DNA of 60,632 nucleotides, taken from Lachnospiraceae bacterium. Lineage in GTDB: Bacteria > Bacillota > Clostridia > Lachnospirales > Lachnospiraceae. Below are positions 35,212 through 44,984 of this stretch, one piece after another (within the stretch, counting starts at the first letter, position 1; every line of letters starts with the position of its first letter). The position numbers and the translations under genes are program-made. The notes below the pieces were generated by a model, which was not told the DNA's origin, made no database searches, and saw nothing but the letters and a program-made list of their open reading frames with translations. Where the stretch lies: the NCBI GenBank assembly GCA_011959285.1, contig BLLW01000018.1, forward strand, positions 1 through 60,632. The letters run 5' to 3'.

Positions 35212-36140
35212 TGAAGACCAGAATAACAGAACTTTTGGGAATTGATTATCCAATCATACAAGGCGGAATGGCGTGGGTGGCAGAGCATCATCTTGCGGCA
35301 GCGGTTTCAGAGGCAGGTGGTCTTGGCATTATAGGGGCGGCAAGCGCACCGGCTGAGATTGTGCGGGAGGAAATCAGAAAAGCAAAGGAATTGACGGATA
35401 AGCCCATCGGGGTCAACATCATGCTGATGAATCCAAATGCGCCGGAAGTGGCAAAGGTGGTGCTGGAAGAGGGCGTCAAGGTGGTGACTACCGGCGCGGG
35501 AAATCCGGCAAAATTCATGAAGGATTTTAAGGAAGCAGGCGTTAAGGTCATACCAGTGGTTGCAAGTGTGGCTATGGCAAAGATGATGGAGCGGTGTGGT
35601 GCAGACGCAGTGGTGGCGGAAGGCACAGAGTCGGGAGGACATATTGGATCTGCAACTACTATGTGTCTGGTTCCCCAGGTGGTGGATGCAGTCCAGATTC
35701 CGGTCGTCGCGGCAGGCGGCATTGGAGATGGCAGAGGATTTGCAGCGGCATTCATGCTGGGTGCTGAAGCCGTGCAGATGGGTACTAGATTTGTGGTTGC
35801 CAAGGAATCCATTGTACATAAGAACTATAAGGAAAAGGTGATAAAGGCAAAGGACATTGACTCAGAGGTTACGGGCATGAGCACAGGACATCCGGTCCGT
35901 CAGATACGGAATCAAATGAGCAGAGAATATCTCCGATTGGAAAAGGAAGGGGCAGAGCTTGAAGAATTAGAGCGCTTGACACTTGGTTCTTTGCGCAAGG
36001 CTGTCATGGACGGAGATGTGGTCAACGGAACCCTGATGGCAGGTCAGATTGCAGGACTGGTAAAAAATGAACAGACCTGTAAGGAAATGATAGAAGAAAT
36101 TATGCAGGAAGCAGCCCTTCTTTTGGGACGAAAAGAATAG
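35211..36140 (+). CDS. fabK: Enoyl-ACP reductase II (FabK)
   Basis: A 309-residue FMN-dependent enoyl-ACP reductase of the nitronate monooxygenase-like fold: IIQGGMAWV near the start, GVNIMLMNPNAPEV, the FMN loop VVAAGGIGDGRG and MGTRFVVAKES. It catalyses the last step of each elongation cycle, in place of the triclosan-sensitive FabI. Translationally coupled to acpP. Confidence 0.93.
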   Translation: MKTRITELLGIDYPIIQGGMAWVAEHHLAAAVSEAGGLGIIGAASAPAEIVREEIRKAKELTDKPIGVNIMLMNPNAPEVAKVVLEEGVKVVTTGAGNPAKFMKDFKEAGVKVIPVVASVAMAKMMERCGADAVVAEGTESGGHIGSATTMCLVPQVVDAVQIPVVAAGGIGDGRGFAAAFMLGAEAVQMGTRFVVAKESIVHKNYKEKVIKAKDIDSEVTGMSTGHPVRQIRNQMSREYLRLEKEGAELEELERLTLGSLRKAVMDGDVVNGTLMAGQIAGLVKNEQTCKEMIEEIMQEAALLLGRKE

Positions 36141-36176
36141 GGAAAGACGTGCATAAGCACGCAGATGGGAGCAAAT

Positions 36177-37103
36177 ATGAGTAAAACAGCGTTTATGTTT
36201 CCGGGACAGGGAGCACAGTACATAGGAATGGGGAAAGACTTTTATGAAAAGGAAGAAACCGCTAAGGAGATTTTTGAAAAGGCAGGCAGTATTACTGGAC
36301 TGGATATGCCTTCTATCTGCTTTGTGGAAAATGACAGATTATCCATCACAGAATACACCCAGATTGCCATGCTCACAGTGGAAACCGCAATCTTAAAGGT
36401 ACTGGAGGAAAGAGGAATCCGTCCTGATGTGACGGCAGGATTAAGCCTTGGAGAATACGGAGCTATTGTGGCATGCGGCGCTATGCGTGCGGAGGATGCC
36501 TTTGCAGTGGTAAGAAGAAGGGGCGTATATATGCAGGAGGCAGTGCCGGAAGGAGGCGCTATGGCGGCAGTGATGGGGATTGGCGCTGATGTAATCGAGG
36601 AGGTCTGTCAGAATACACCAGGAATTGTTTCTATTGCCAACTATAACTGTCCAGGTCAGATTGTCATTACCGGGGAAGAGAAAGCGGTAAATGAAGCAGG
36701 AGAGACCTTAAAAGAAAAAGGAGCAAAACGCGTTGTTCCCTTAAATGTAAGTGGTCCTTTTCATTCACAGATGCTTACAGGAGCAGGGGAAAGGCTGAGG
36801 AAAGATTTGGAAAAGGTGCAGATTAGTGAGTTTTCCATTCCCTATGTGGCAAACCTTACTGCAGATTACGTTTCTTCGCCTGCAGATATCAGAGATTTGT
36901 TGGAAAAGCAGATTTCTTCTCCGGTAAGATGGCAGCAGTCGGTGGAGAGAATGCTGGCGGACGGCGTGGATACCTTTGTAGAAATTGGTCCAGGCAAAAC
37001 GCTTAGCAGCTTTGTGAAAAAGATAAACAGGGAAGTTACGGTTCTCAATATTGATAAATATGAAGATCTTGCAAAGTGTCTGGAGGTACTTAAAAATGCT
37101 TAA
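36177..37103 (+). CDS. fabD: Malonyl-CoA:ACP transacylase
   Basis: A 308-residue transferase with nucleophile S90 in GLSLGEY and the catalytic His in SGPFHSQ. It loads malonyl groups on ACP. The ATG at 36177 has GGGAGC upstream; the ATG at 36165 does not. The end overlaps fabG by 8 bp. Confidence 0.95.
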   Translation: MSKTAFMFPGQGAQYIGMGKDFYEKEETAKEIFEKAGSITGLDMPSICFVENDRLSITEYTQIAMLTVETAILKVLEERGIRPDVTAGLSLGEYGAIVACGAMRAEDAFAVVRRRGVYMQEAVPEGGAMAAVMGIGADVIEEVCQNTPGIVSIANYNCPGQIVITGEEKAVNEAGETLKEKGAKRVVPLNVSGPFHSQMLTGAGERLRKDLEKVQISEFSIPYVANLTADYVSSPADIRDLLEKQISSPVRWQQSVERMLADGVDTFVEIGPGKTLSSFVKKINREVTVLNIDKYEDLAKCLEVLKNA

Positions 37104-37836
37104 AGGAAAAGTAGCGCTGGTGACCGGTGCGGGAAGAGGAATCGGAAGGGAGATTGCAGTAACGCTTGCAAAGGAAGGCGCTTTTGTGATTGTCAATTTC
37201 AATGGCTCTAAAGAAAGAGCGCAGGAAACTGTGGAAGAAATCAAGAAAGCGGGGGGAGAGGCAGTTTCTTACGGTTGTAATGTGGCAGATTTTACTGCTT
37301 GTGGAGAAATGATTACGACACTGGTAAAAGAATATGGTCACATTGATATTCTGGTGAATAATGCCGGCATCACAAAGGATAACCTGCTGATGAAGATGAG
37401 TGAGGATGATTTTGACAGCGTAATCGATGTCAATCTCAAGGGATGCTTTAACACCATGCGGCATTTGTCGAGACAGATGCTGAAACAAAAAGGTGGGAAA
37501 ATCATCAATATTTCTTCCGTCACAGGTGTCATGGGAAATCCCGGGCAGGCAAATTATTGTGCTTCCAAGGCAGGGATCATCGGACTTACCAAAAGTGCGG
37601 CAAGGGAACTGGGAAGCCGGCAGATTACGGTGAATGCAGTGGCGCCCGGATTTATCGAGACAGAGATGACCAAGGATCTTTCAGATGCCATAAGGGAGAA
37701 TATGAAGGCGCAGATTCTGTTAAAGAGGACAGGGACTGCAAAGGAAGTGGCGGATGTAGTCGCATTTCTGGCATCTGAGGCAGCAAATTACATTACCGGT
37801 CAGGTAATTTCAGTGGACGGCGGAATGGCCGTGTAG
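37096..37836 (+). CDS. fabG: 3-oxoacyl-ACP reductase
   Basis: A 246-residue short-chain dehydrogenase: NADPH loop TGAGRGIGRE (10-19), NNAG (about 88-91), catalytic Ser in NISSVTG and YCASK with Tyr/Lys. It reduces beta-ketoacyl-ACP. The start at 37096 has GGAGG upstream within the end of fabD. Confidence 0.96.
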   Translation: MLKGKVALVTGAGRGIGREIAVTLAKEGAFVIVNFNGSKERAQETVEEIKKAGGEAVSYGCNVADFTACGEMITTLVKEYGHIDILVNNAGITKDNLLMKMSEDDFDSVIDVNLKGCFNTMRHLSRQMLKQKGGKIINISSVTGVMGNPGQANYCASKAGIIGLTKSAARELGSRQITVNAVAPGFIETEMTKDLSDAIRENMKAQILLKRTGTAKEVADVVAFLASEAANYITGQVISVDGGMAV

Positions 37837-37861
37837 CGTAATGGATGGAGGTCGAACAAAT

Positions 37862-39097
37862 ATGAGCAGACGTGTAGTAGTAACAGGAATGGGGGCAATC
37901 ACTCCCATCGGACTTAATGTAAATGATTTTTTCCAATCTATAAAAGAGGGAAAGCATGGATTTGGACCGATTACCAAATTTGACAGCGACGGATATAAAT
38001 GTCATGTTGCTGCTGAGGTAAAAGGATTTGATGCAAAGGACTATATGGATTTCAAAGCAGCGAAGCGTATGGAGCTTTTCAGCCAGTATGCAGTGGCAGC
38101 AGCCAAGGAGGCGCTTTCGGATGCAGGTATCGATATGGAGCAGGAAGATCCTTACCGTGTGGGATGCGCGGTTGGGTCCGGAATCGGAAGTCTTCAGGCG
38201 ATGGAGCGGGAGTATGACAGGCTGGTGAACAAGGGACCGAACAAGATTAGTCCCCTTATGGTGCCGCTTATGATTTCCAATATGGCAGCAGGAAATGTAT
38301 CTATTCAATTTGGACTTAAAGGCAAAAGCATCAATGTGGTCACTGCATGTGCCACGGGAACCAATTCCATCGGGGAAGCATTCCGCAGCGTTGCCTACGG
38401 GGAAGCAGATGTGATGGTTGCAGGCGGAACAGAGAGTTCCGTTACCCCCATTGGAGTTGCGGGCTTTTGTGCACTGACGGCGCTCACTTCTGAGGATGAT
38501 CCTGACAAATGTTCTCTTCCTTTTGACAAGAACCGTAGCGGTTTTGTTATGGGAGAAGGCGCAGGCATCGTAATTTTAGAAGAATTGGAGCATGCAAAGA
38601 AAAGAGGCGCCCATATTTATGCGGAGGTGCTTGGATATGGATGTACCAGTGATGCGTATCATATCACCTCTCCTGCCGAGGACGGCATGGGTGCGGCAAA
38701 GGCAATGCTCGCGGCGATAGAAGACGGAGGAATATCGCCGGAGGATATTACTTATATCAATGCCCATGGAACCGCGACCCACCACAATGACCTTTTTGAG
38801 ACGAGGGCGATCAAGGCAGCATTCGGCGATCATGCCCGGAAGATTCATATCAATTCTACCAAATCCATGATTGGGCATCTTTTGGGCGCTGCGGGAGCAG
38901 TGGAATTTGTAACCTGTGTAAAAGAGATGGAAGCTGGATTCATTCATAAGACGGTGGGATATGAGACGCCGGATGAGGAGATTGATTTGGATTATTGCAA
39001 GGAGCCTTATAAGGAAGAAGTGCCCTATGCACTTAGTAATTCTCTTGGATTTGGCGGACATAATGCAAGCATACTGATTGGGAAATACCGTGTTTGA
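37862..39097 (+). CDS. fabF: Beta-ketoacyl-ACP synthase II
   Basis: A 411-residue condensing enzyme with C163 in VTACATGTNS, a catalytic His in NAHGTATHHND and a second in KSMIGHLLGAAG. It elongates acyl-ACP. GGAGGTCG precedes the ATG at 37862. Confidence 0.96.
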   Translation: MSRRVVVTGMGAITPIGLNVNDFFQSIKEGKHGFGPITKFDSDGYKCHVAAEVKGFDAKDYMDFKAAKRMELFSQYAVAAAKEALSDAGIDMEQEDPYRVGCAVGSGIGSLQAMEREYDRLVNKGPNKISPLMVPLMISNMAAGNVSIQFGLKGKSINVVTACATGTNSIGEAFRSVAYGEADVMVAGGTESSVTPIGVAGFCALTALTSEDDPDKCSLPFDKNRSGFVMGEGAGIVILEELEHAKKRGAHIYAEVLGYGCTSDAYHITSPAEDGMGAAKAMLAAIEDGGISPEDITYINAHGTATHHNDLFETRAIKAAFGDHARKIHINSTKSMIGHLLGAAGAVEFVTCVKEMEAGFIHKTVGYETPDEEIDLDYCKEPYKEEVPYALSNSLGFGGHNASILIGKYRV

Positions 39098-39199
39098 TGG
39101 TGAATAGTTGAATCTATAGGACAAAGCGCATCGTGTGGTGTGCCGCACGGTGTCAGAGGATAAGAAGACAGCGCGAAAGCGTTTCGGCAGGGAGGAAAA

Positions 39200-39628
39200 A
39201 TGGCATTATTATCAGCAAAAGAAATTATGGAAATCATTCCCCACAGGCAGCCCTTCATGCTGCTTGACACGGTGGAGGAGATGACTCCAGGGGTTAAAGC
39301 AGTGGCAAAAAAATGTGTGTCTTATAATGAACCCTTTTTTCAGGGGCATTTCCCGGCAGAACCGGTCATGCCCGGCGTGCTGATCATAGAAGCATTGGCG
39401 CAGACCGGTGCGGTGGCAATCTTAAGTCTGGAGGAAAACAAGGGAAAGACAGCGTATTTTGCCGCCATCAACTCAGCAAAGTTTAAGAAAAAGGTGGCGC
39501 CCGGTGATGTACTTATGCTGGAGACAGAGATCATCAAGCAGAAAGGCGCTATCGGTATAGGCAAAGCAACGGCAACGGTGGACGGCAAGGTGGCAGTACA
39601 GGCAGAGCTTACCTTTGCAGTTTCATAA
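39200..39628 (+). CDS. fabZ: 3-hydroxyacyl-ACP dehydratase
   Basis: A 142-residue hot-dog-fold dehydratase with catalytic H50 and E64 in [30 protein letters not shown] precedes the ATG. The 102 bp after fabF carry no gene; in related operons accB usually lies here. Confidence 0.96.
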   Translation: MALLSAKEIMEIIPHRQPFMLLDTVEEMTPGVKAVAKKCVSYNEPFFQGHFPAEPVMPGVLIIEALAQTGAVAILSLEENKGKTAYFAAINSAKFKKKVAPGDVLMLETEIIKQKGAIGIGKATATVDGKVAVQAELTFAVS

Positions 39629-39657
39629 ATAGAAGGAAGACAGTTTGGAGGCAGAAT

Positions 39658-41436
39658 ATGTCAGGACTATTTCGCAGAGATAAATACATACATGTAAAAG
39701 GAGCCAGTGAAGAAGAAAAGACATCCGATAAGCTTAAGATCATAAGCAGACTGACTGAAAAAAAGGCAGGTAAGCGAGAGGAAAAAACAGAGGATAAGCA
39801 GGTTTTCGTCTGTCCTGACTGTGGCAGGGAACTGAGCAAGGCAGATGTTGTGGTCAATCACTACATTTGTACGGTATGTGGAAGCTATTTCCGCATAAGG
39901 ACAAAAAATAGAATTCGTATGATTTGTGATAAGGGCACCTTTCTTCCTTGGTTCGAGGAGGTGGAAAGCGCCAATCCCCTGAACTTTCCAGGATACGAGG
40001 AGAAGCTTTCAGATGTAAAAGAAAAGACCGGGCTCCATGAAGGCGTCAGTGTAGGCGTAGGGGAAATCTGCGGAGAAAAGGTATGCATCGGCGTATGTGA
40101 TTCCAGATTCCTGATGGGAAGCATGGGGCATGTGGTGGGGGAAAAGATTGCCCTTGCGGTAGAGCGCGCAACGAAAGAACGATTGCCCGTAATTCTCTTT
40201 TGCTGTTCCGGAGGGGCAAGGATGCAGGAGGGAATCATTTCCCTGATGCAGATGGCGAAGACTTCAGCGGCGCTTAAGAGACATTCGGATGCAGGGCTTT
40301 TGTATGTGACGGTATTGACCGATCCCACCACCGGAGGGGTGACGGCAAGTTTTGCCATGCTGGGGGATATTATACTAGCGGAGCCCGGAGCCCTCATCGG
40401 CTTTGCCGGTCCAAGGGTAATCGAGCAGACCATTGGTCAAAAGCTGCCCAAGGGCTTTCAGCGCGCGGAATTTCAGGTGGAACATGGGTTTGCTGACCGG
40501 GTGGTAGAAAGAGATGAGCTTAAGAACGTATTGTATCAAATCTTGAAATCGCATAGGATTTCTGCAGAAAATGAAAATTTCAGCCAGTTCACGGAGGAGA
40601 TAAAGAAATTTGATCCAAGCGAATTGGATAAGGAAAGGCAGGCGAAAACCGCTTTAAAGTCAGCCTGGGAAAAAGTGAAAGAGGCAAGGAGCATCAACAG
40701 ACCTTCTGCCCTTACCTACATTGATTTCATTTTTGATGAATTTATAGAGTTTCACGGAGACCGGGGCAGCGGCGATGACAAGGCTGTTGTCGGCGGAATT
40801 GCATGGCTGTATGGGCAGCCTGTCACGGTGATCGGCATTCAGAAGGGAAATGACGCGGATGAGTGTGCCATGAGGAATTATGGAATGGCATCTCCGGAAG
40901 GATACCGGAAGGCGCTCCGTCTGATGAAACAGGCAGAAAAATTCCACCGTCCTGTGATTTGTTTTATTAATACTTCCGGCGCTTACCCGGGAATGGAGGC
41001 GGAGGAAAAAGGACAAGGCGAGGCGATTGCAAGAAACCTCTTTGAGATGTCCGCGCTTACGGTGCCGGTTTTGTCCATCGTGATTGGTGAAGGGGGAAGT
41101 GGCGGCGCTTTAGGGCTTGCTGTGAGCAATGAAGTGTGGATGCTGGAAAATTCCACCTATTCTATCCTTTCACCGGAAGGATTTGCATCAATTCTCTGGA
41201 AAGACGGAAAACGGGCGCAGGAAGCGGCGGAAGTGATGGGAATCACAGCTGAAGATTTGAAACGCCTTTCTGTAATCGAGACCATCGTTCCTGAATACGG
41301 CAGTGCGGATGCTTCCACGGTAGAGGATATCGCCGGCTTTATGAAGGAGCATATGGTTGCCTTTTTGAGAAAGTTTGACGGAATGGATGGCGCAGCAATT
41401 GCGCAGGACAGATATGAGCGCTTCAGAAAATACTAA
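39658..41436 (+). CDS. accDA: Fused acetyl-CoA carboxylase carboxyltransferase (AccD-AccA)
   Basis: A 592-residue fusion. Residues 1-290 are AccD, with zinc ribbon Cys52, 55, 71 and 74, the [13 protein letters not shown] oxyanion segment and [14 protein letters not shown]. Residues from about 318 to 592 are AccA, with [19 protein letters not shown] and [12 protein letters not shown]. The enzyme transfers carboxyl from carboxybiotin to acetyl-CoA, giving malonyl-CoA. There is no stop between the halves. The biotin carrier and biotin carboxylase are not in the window. Confidence 0.95.
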   Translation: MSGLFRRDKYIHVKGASEEEKTSDKLKIISRLTEKKAGKREEKTEDKQVFVCPDCGRELSKADVVVNHYICTVCGSYFRIRTKNRIRMICDKGTFLPWFEEVESANPLNFPGYEEKLSDVKEKTGLHEGVSVGVGEICGEKVCIGVCDSRFLMGSMGHVVGEKIALAVERATKERLPVILFCCSGGARMQEGIISLMQMAKTSAALKRHSDAGLLYVTVLTDPTTGGVTASFAMLGDIILAEPGALIGFAGPRVIEQTIGQKLPKGFQRAEFQVEHGFADRVVERDELKNVLYQILKSHRISAENENFSQFTEEIKKFDPSELDKERQAKTALKSAWEKVKEARSINRPSALTYIDFIFDEFIEFHGDRGSGDDKAVVGGIAWLYGQPVTVIGIQKGNDADECAMRNYGMASPEGYRKALRLMKQAEKFHRPVICFINTSGAYPGMEAEEKGQGEAIARNLFEMSALTVPVLSIVIGEGGSGGALGLAVSNEVWMLENSTYSILSPEGFASILWKDGKRAQEAAEVMGITAEDLKRLSVIETIVPEYGSADASTVEDIAGFMKEHMVAFLRKFDGMDGAAIAQDRYERFRKY

Positions 41437-41519
41437 GGAAGCGATGATGAAATCATCGTTTCCCAGCGTTAAAGGCAGGAAATTAAAGCAGGCAGATTGT
41501 GAAAGGGCATGGTTACGGA

Positions 41520-42587
41520 ATGAATGATAAAAAAGGATTGAGGATCGGTGAACTGACTGCAAGGATTCCTCTGGTACAGGGAGGAATGGGGGTAGGAATT
41601 AGTCTGTCCTCCTTGGCAGGCAATGTTGCATTAAACGGCGGAGTAGGCGTAATCTCATCAGCCCAAATCGGTTATCGCGATGCTGCGTGGGAAGAACACC
41701 CCATAGAAACCAACTTAAAGGCGCTGAAGGAAGAGATTGTCAAGGCAAAGAAAATTGCAAAGGGCGGCATCATCGGAGTCAATATCATGGTGGCGACCAG
41801 ATTTTATGAGAAATATGTAAGGACAGCGGTTGAAGCGGGCGCAGACTTGATTATTTCGGGAGCAGGCTTGCCGGTCAACCTTCCTTTGTTCGTAAAAAAT
41901 GCAAGGACCAAAATTGCGCCCATCGTTTCTTCCTTAAAATCATTGGAAGTGATAGCGAAATACTGGAAGAAAAAATATGACAGACAGCCGGACATGGTGG
42001 TGATAGAGGGACCTCTTGCCGGAGGGCACCTGGGCTTTCACAAGGAAGAACTTGAAAATATAGAAGCGCTTCATTATCATGAGGAGGTAAAGAAGATTAT
42101 TGACCGTGTCCATGAGATGAATCCTTCCATACCAGTGGTGGCGGCAGGCGGAATTTTTGAGGCGGAAGATGCAGTTCCTTACATGGGAATGGGGGCAGAC
42201 GGCGTACAGGTTGCGACTCGCTTCGTGCCCACCTATGAGTGTGATGCAGACATGCGATATAAGGAAGCCTATCTCCAGGCAAAAAAGGAGGATATCGTGA
42301 TTGTGGAAAGTCCGGTGGGAATGCCGGGAAGAGCAATCCAAAATCCTTTTCTTGAACAGGCAAAGAAAGGCACCCTCACCAAAGGAAGGTGCCACCAATG
42401 TCTGGAAAAATGTGATCCTGTGAAGATTCCATACTGTATTACAGATGCCCTTATTGCGGCGGCAAAAGGCGATATAGAGAATGGGCTTATTTTCTGCGGC
42501 GCAAATGCTTACAAAGCAGAAAAGCTGGAGCATGTGGCGGATATAATGAAAGAATTTGAGGAGGAACTGTCATGCTGGCAAGAATAA
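41520..42587 (+). CDS. FabK/nitronate monooxygenase-family flavoprotein, second paralog
   Basis: A 355-residue FMN enzyme of the same fold as FabK: PLVQGGMGVGISL, GVNIMVATRFYEKY, VVAAGGIFEAEDA and VATRFVPTYECD. Unlike FabK it has a Cys cluster near the C-terminus (GRCHQCLEKCDPVKIPYC). The start is uncertain: ATG 41520 or GTG 41499, both with weak ribosome sites. It overlaps fabH by 16 bp, so it belongs to the operon. It could be a second reductase or a nitronate/other oxidoreductase. Confidence 0.82.
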   Translation: MNDKKGLRIGELTARIPLVQGGMGVGISLSSLAGNVALNGGVGVISSAQIGYRDAAWEEHPIETNLKALKEEIVKAKKIAKGGIIGVNIMVATRFYEKYVRTAVEAGADLIISGAGLPVNLPLFVKNARTKIAPIVSSLKSLEVIAKYWKKKYDRQPDMVVIEGPLAGGHLGFHKEELENIEALHYHEEVKKIIDRVHEMNPSIPVVAAGGIFEAEDAVPYMGMGADGVQVATRFVPTYECDADMRYKEAYLQAKKEDIVIVESPVGMPGRAIQNPFLEQAKKGTLTKGRCHQCLEKCDPVKIPYCITDALIAAAKGDIENGLIFCGANAYKAEKLEHVADIMKEFEEELSCWQE

Positions 42588-43534
42588 TAGGAACAGGAAG
42601 TGCGCTTCCTGAAAAGATGGTTACGAATCAGGATTTAGAAAAGCTGATGGACACCACAGATGAATGGATAAAGAGCCGCACGGGTATAGAAAAAAGGCAT
42701 ATTGCAGTTACAGAGACGACAACTTCCATGGCGGTGGATGCGGCAGTGTGCGCCATGGAAGATGCAGGGATTACGGCGGAGGAAATCGACCTAATCATTG
42801 TGGGAACAGTGTCGGGAGATATGTGTTTTCCTTCAGCAGCCTGCCAGATACAAAGCGCCATAAAGGCATCTAATGCTACAGCCTTTGATATCAATGCCGC
42901 CTGCGCAGGCTTTCTCTTTGGACTGTCCATTGCAGATGCCTATATGAAATCCGGCGCGGTTAAAACTGCGCTGGTAGTGGGGGCAGAGACCCTTTCCAAG
43001 ATGATGGATTGGAATGACAGGGGAACCTGTGTCCTGTTCGGCGACGGTGCGGGAGCCGCGGTGGTCAGAAGTGAGGAAGCAGGCATCATAAGTATGGTGC
43101 AGGGATCGGACGGCTCAAGGGGCAACGCTCTTGTATGCCATAACAGAGAAGTAAATAACCCTTATGTAAAAAATAGTTGTGAGCTGGATTACACCAGCAT
43201 GGATGGGCAGGCAGTCTATAAATTTGCTGTCAAGACAGTTCCTTTGGCAATCATGCAGGCATTGGATCAGGCAGGAGTATCCGCCGATGAGATAAAATAT
43301 TTTATTCTGCATCAGGCCAATATACGCATCATCGAAGCCGTTGCAAAAAAAATGGGTCAGCCAATCGAAAAATTTCCCACAAACCTTCAGGAATGTGGTA
43401 ATATTTCAGCAGGAAGTGTTCCGATTTTGTTGGATTTTATAAATAAAGAGGGAAAACTGAATAAGGGAGACAAAATCGTACTTGCAGGATTTGGGGCAGG
43501 GCTTACTTGGGGGGCGGCGGTTCTTGTATGGTAG
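42572..43534 (+). CDS. fabH: Beta-ketoacyl-ACP synthase III
   Basis: A 320-residue initiating condensing enzyme with C111 in INAACAGFLFG, His in LHQANIRI and Asn in ECGNISAGS. It joins acetyl-CoA to malonyl-ACP. GAGGAGGAACTG precedes the ATG, inside the preceding gene. Confidence 0.95.
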   Translation: MLARIIGTGSALPEKMVTNQDLEKLMDTTDEWIKSRTGIEKRHIAVTETTTSMAVDAAVCAMEDAGITAEEIDLIIVGTVSGDMCFPSAACQIQSAIKASNATAFDINAACAGFLFGLSIADAYMKSGAVKTALVVGAETLSKMMDWNDRGTCVLFGDGAGAAVVRSEEAGIISMVQGSDGSRGNALVCHNREVNNPYVKNSCELDYTSMDGQAVYKFAVKTVPLAIMQALDQAGVSADEIKYFILHQANIRIIEAVAKKMGQPIEKFPTNLQECGNISAGSVPILLDFINKEGKLNKGDKIVLAGFGAGLTWGAAVLVW

Positions 43535-43614
43535 GAAAGGTCGTCTCACAAGGGTTAAAGGGAGCGATTAAGGAAGTACCGCAGATGCGGCAGACGGCAG
43601 GCAGGAGTAGCGAC

Positions 43615-44094
43615 ATGGAACTTGATAAGGCATTAAATACATTGCTGGTCAAATTGTTCAGGGATATCATGAATATTGAAGAAGAGGTGCTGATTTCAGG
43701 AGAATTTACGGATATTACAATCAATGACATGCACGTGATTGAGGCAATCGGAACAGGCGGACCAAAGCCCAGTTCCGTTGTTGCCAAAAAGCTTTCTGTC
43801 ACCATGGGCACCTTGACGAAATCCATCGATAGACTGACCAGAAACCAATATGTGTTGAGAGAGCGGAGCGACGAGGATAAGCGTCTGGTATTGCTTTCTC
43901 TGACGGAAAAAGGAATAAAGGCTGACGCTCACCACCAGAAATTTCATAAAGAAATGATTGAGGCGGCGATGGCGCAGTTTGATGAACAGGAAACCAAGAT
44001 TTTGTTAGAATCGCTGGGCGGTCTGGCTGATTACTTTTCAGAACACAAGAAAAATGTAATTGCGGATGGAAGGAACAGCCAGCTAAGTGTATAG
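43615..44094 (+). CDS. fabT: FabT-like MarR regulator of fatty-acid synthesis
   Basis: A 159-residue winged-helix repressor closely following the FabT pattern: LFRDIMNIEEEVL, DITINDMHVIEAIG, VAKKLSVTMGTLTKSIDRL (recognition region), ERSDEDKRLVLLSLTEKG and HHQKFHKEMI. FabT proteins bind long-chain acyl-ACP as corepressor and TTTGAnnnTCAAA-like sites, four of which lie at the operon promoter. The start at 43615 has AGGAG 7 bp upstream. Confidence 0.88.
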   Translation: MELDKALNTLLVKLFRDIMNIEEEVLISGEFTDITINDMHVIEAIGTGGPKPSSVVAKKLSVTMGTLTKSIDRLTRNQYVLRERSDEDKRLVLLSLTEKGIKADAHHQKFHKEMIEAAMAQFDEQETKILLESLGGLADYFSEHKKNVIADGRNSQLSV

Positions 44095-44167
44095 ACAGCC
44101 AAGTGTATGGGAATTAAATGCATCGGCAGTTATACATCGGCAGGCGGTTAAAGCGTGGAGGACAAAG

Positions 44168-44458
44168 ATGATAGACAAGGAGAAGTTTCATGTTCTCAAC
44201 TATGTAAAAAAGGAAGAATACAGCGCAAGCATGGACGGCATGCGCTATATGCTCAAAAAGAAAGAGATAGAGGAAGGCTCCAGGCTGGAAGTGATTATCT
44301 GGCCGGAGCCTTACTGCTATGCAAAGACGCCGGAGGAAAAAAAACAGCGCAGAGAATTTGATTTTACACCGGAAGGCGTTACAAAGGCGGCGCAGTGGTT
44401 GAATGAACAATATCTGGAACAAAAGCCCTTATGGGAATTGTCCAAGAAGATGTCTTAA
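44168..44458 (+). CDS. Small conserved-looking protein at the fab operon end
   Basis: A 96-residue cytoplasmic protein beginning MIDKEKFHVLNYVKKEEYSA, with WPEPYCYAKTPEEKK in the middle. GTGGAGGAC precedes the ATG at 44168. It sits 73 bp after fabT and may be last in the operon. Family not recognised. Confidence 0.7.
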   Translation: MIDKEKFHVLNYVKKEEYSASMDGMRYMLKKKEIEEGSRLEVIIWPEPYCYAKTPEEKKQRREFDFTPEGVTKAAQWLNEQYLEQKPLWELSKKMS

Positions 44459-44503
44459 CAAAAATACATGGTTACATAAAGTTTAAATAATTTTAATTTT
44501 TGG

Positions 44504-44533
44504 TTGAAATAACTATGTAATATGGCTTATAAT
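44504..44533 (+). promoter_or_regulatory. Promoter
   Basis: TTGAAA at 44504-44509 and TATAAT at 44528-44533, spacer 18 bp. Confidence 0.65.
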
Positions 44534-44577
44534 ATATGTAGTTGACATAATATGAGGGACATATAGGAGAGTGGGTT

Positions 44578-44868
44578 ATGACATCGTTAATGTTTGATGA
44601 ACGTAGATTTAATAGAGAGGTATCGTTTTGCAGGGTGTACAGTCTGACGAGTAAGGAAAAGTTGGAAAAGCTGTTTTTGCAGAACCGGATATCTTATTTT
44701 ATTGAATGGCAGGAACGATCCTTTATTTCAAGGCTATTTGGAGGCGATAAGAACAAAGAGAAAAATACATTTACAATCCGTATCAATGAAGCGGATGTGG
44801 GGCGGGCTACCGAACTTGTTCAGGGCATGGAATCTGTTAAGCTAAAAAAGGTGAGGGACGATTCATAA
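44578..44868 (+). CDS. Small hypothetical protein
   Basis: A 96-residue protein with its own promoter and AGGAGAG ribosome site. Segments KLEKLFLQNRISYFIEW and RINEADVGRATELVQGM suggest a small alpha-beta fold like the DUF2007 signal-transducing family, but this is a weak impression. Confidence 0.65.
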   Translation: MTSLMFDERRFNREVSFCRVYSLTSKEKLEKLFLQNRISYFIEWQERSFISRLFGGDKNKEKNTFTIRINEADVGRATELVQGMESVKLKKVRDDS

Positions 44869-44884
44869 AGGTAAATTCGCACAA

Positions 44885-44913
44885 AACCCTGGGTACTGAT
44901 ACCTAGGGTTTTT
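44885..44913 (+). terminator. Terminator
   Basis: AACCCTGGGTA at 44885-44895 pairs with TACCTAGGGTT at 44900-44910 (one G-T), followed by TTT. Confidence 0.85.
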
Positions 44914-44984
44914 ATAATGTACGGGGCTTGTGGAAAATAGTGGGAAATGATTGTTATATATAGCAGGATTGAGAGGAAAAAGGA

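Noticed and set aside
39098-39199. Hidden accB remnant between fabF and fabZ
   Set aside because: No AMKM biotinylation motif or biotin-carrier pattern in any frame of these 102 bp.
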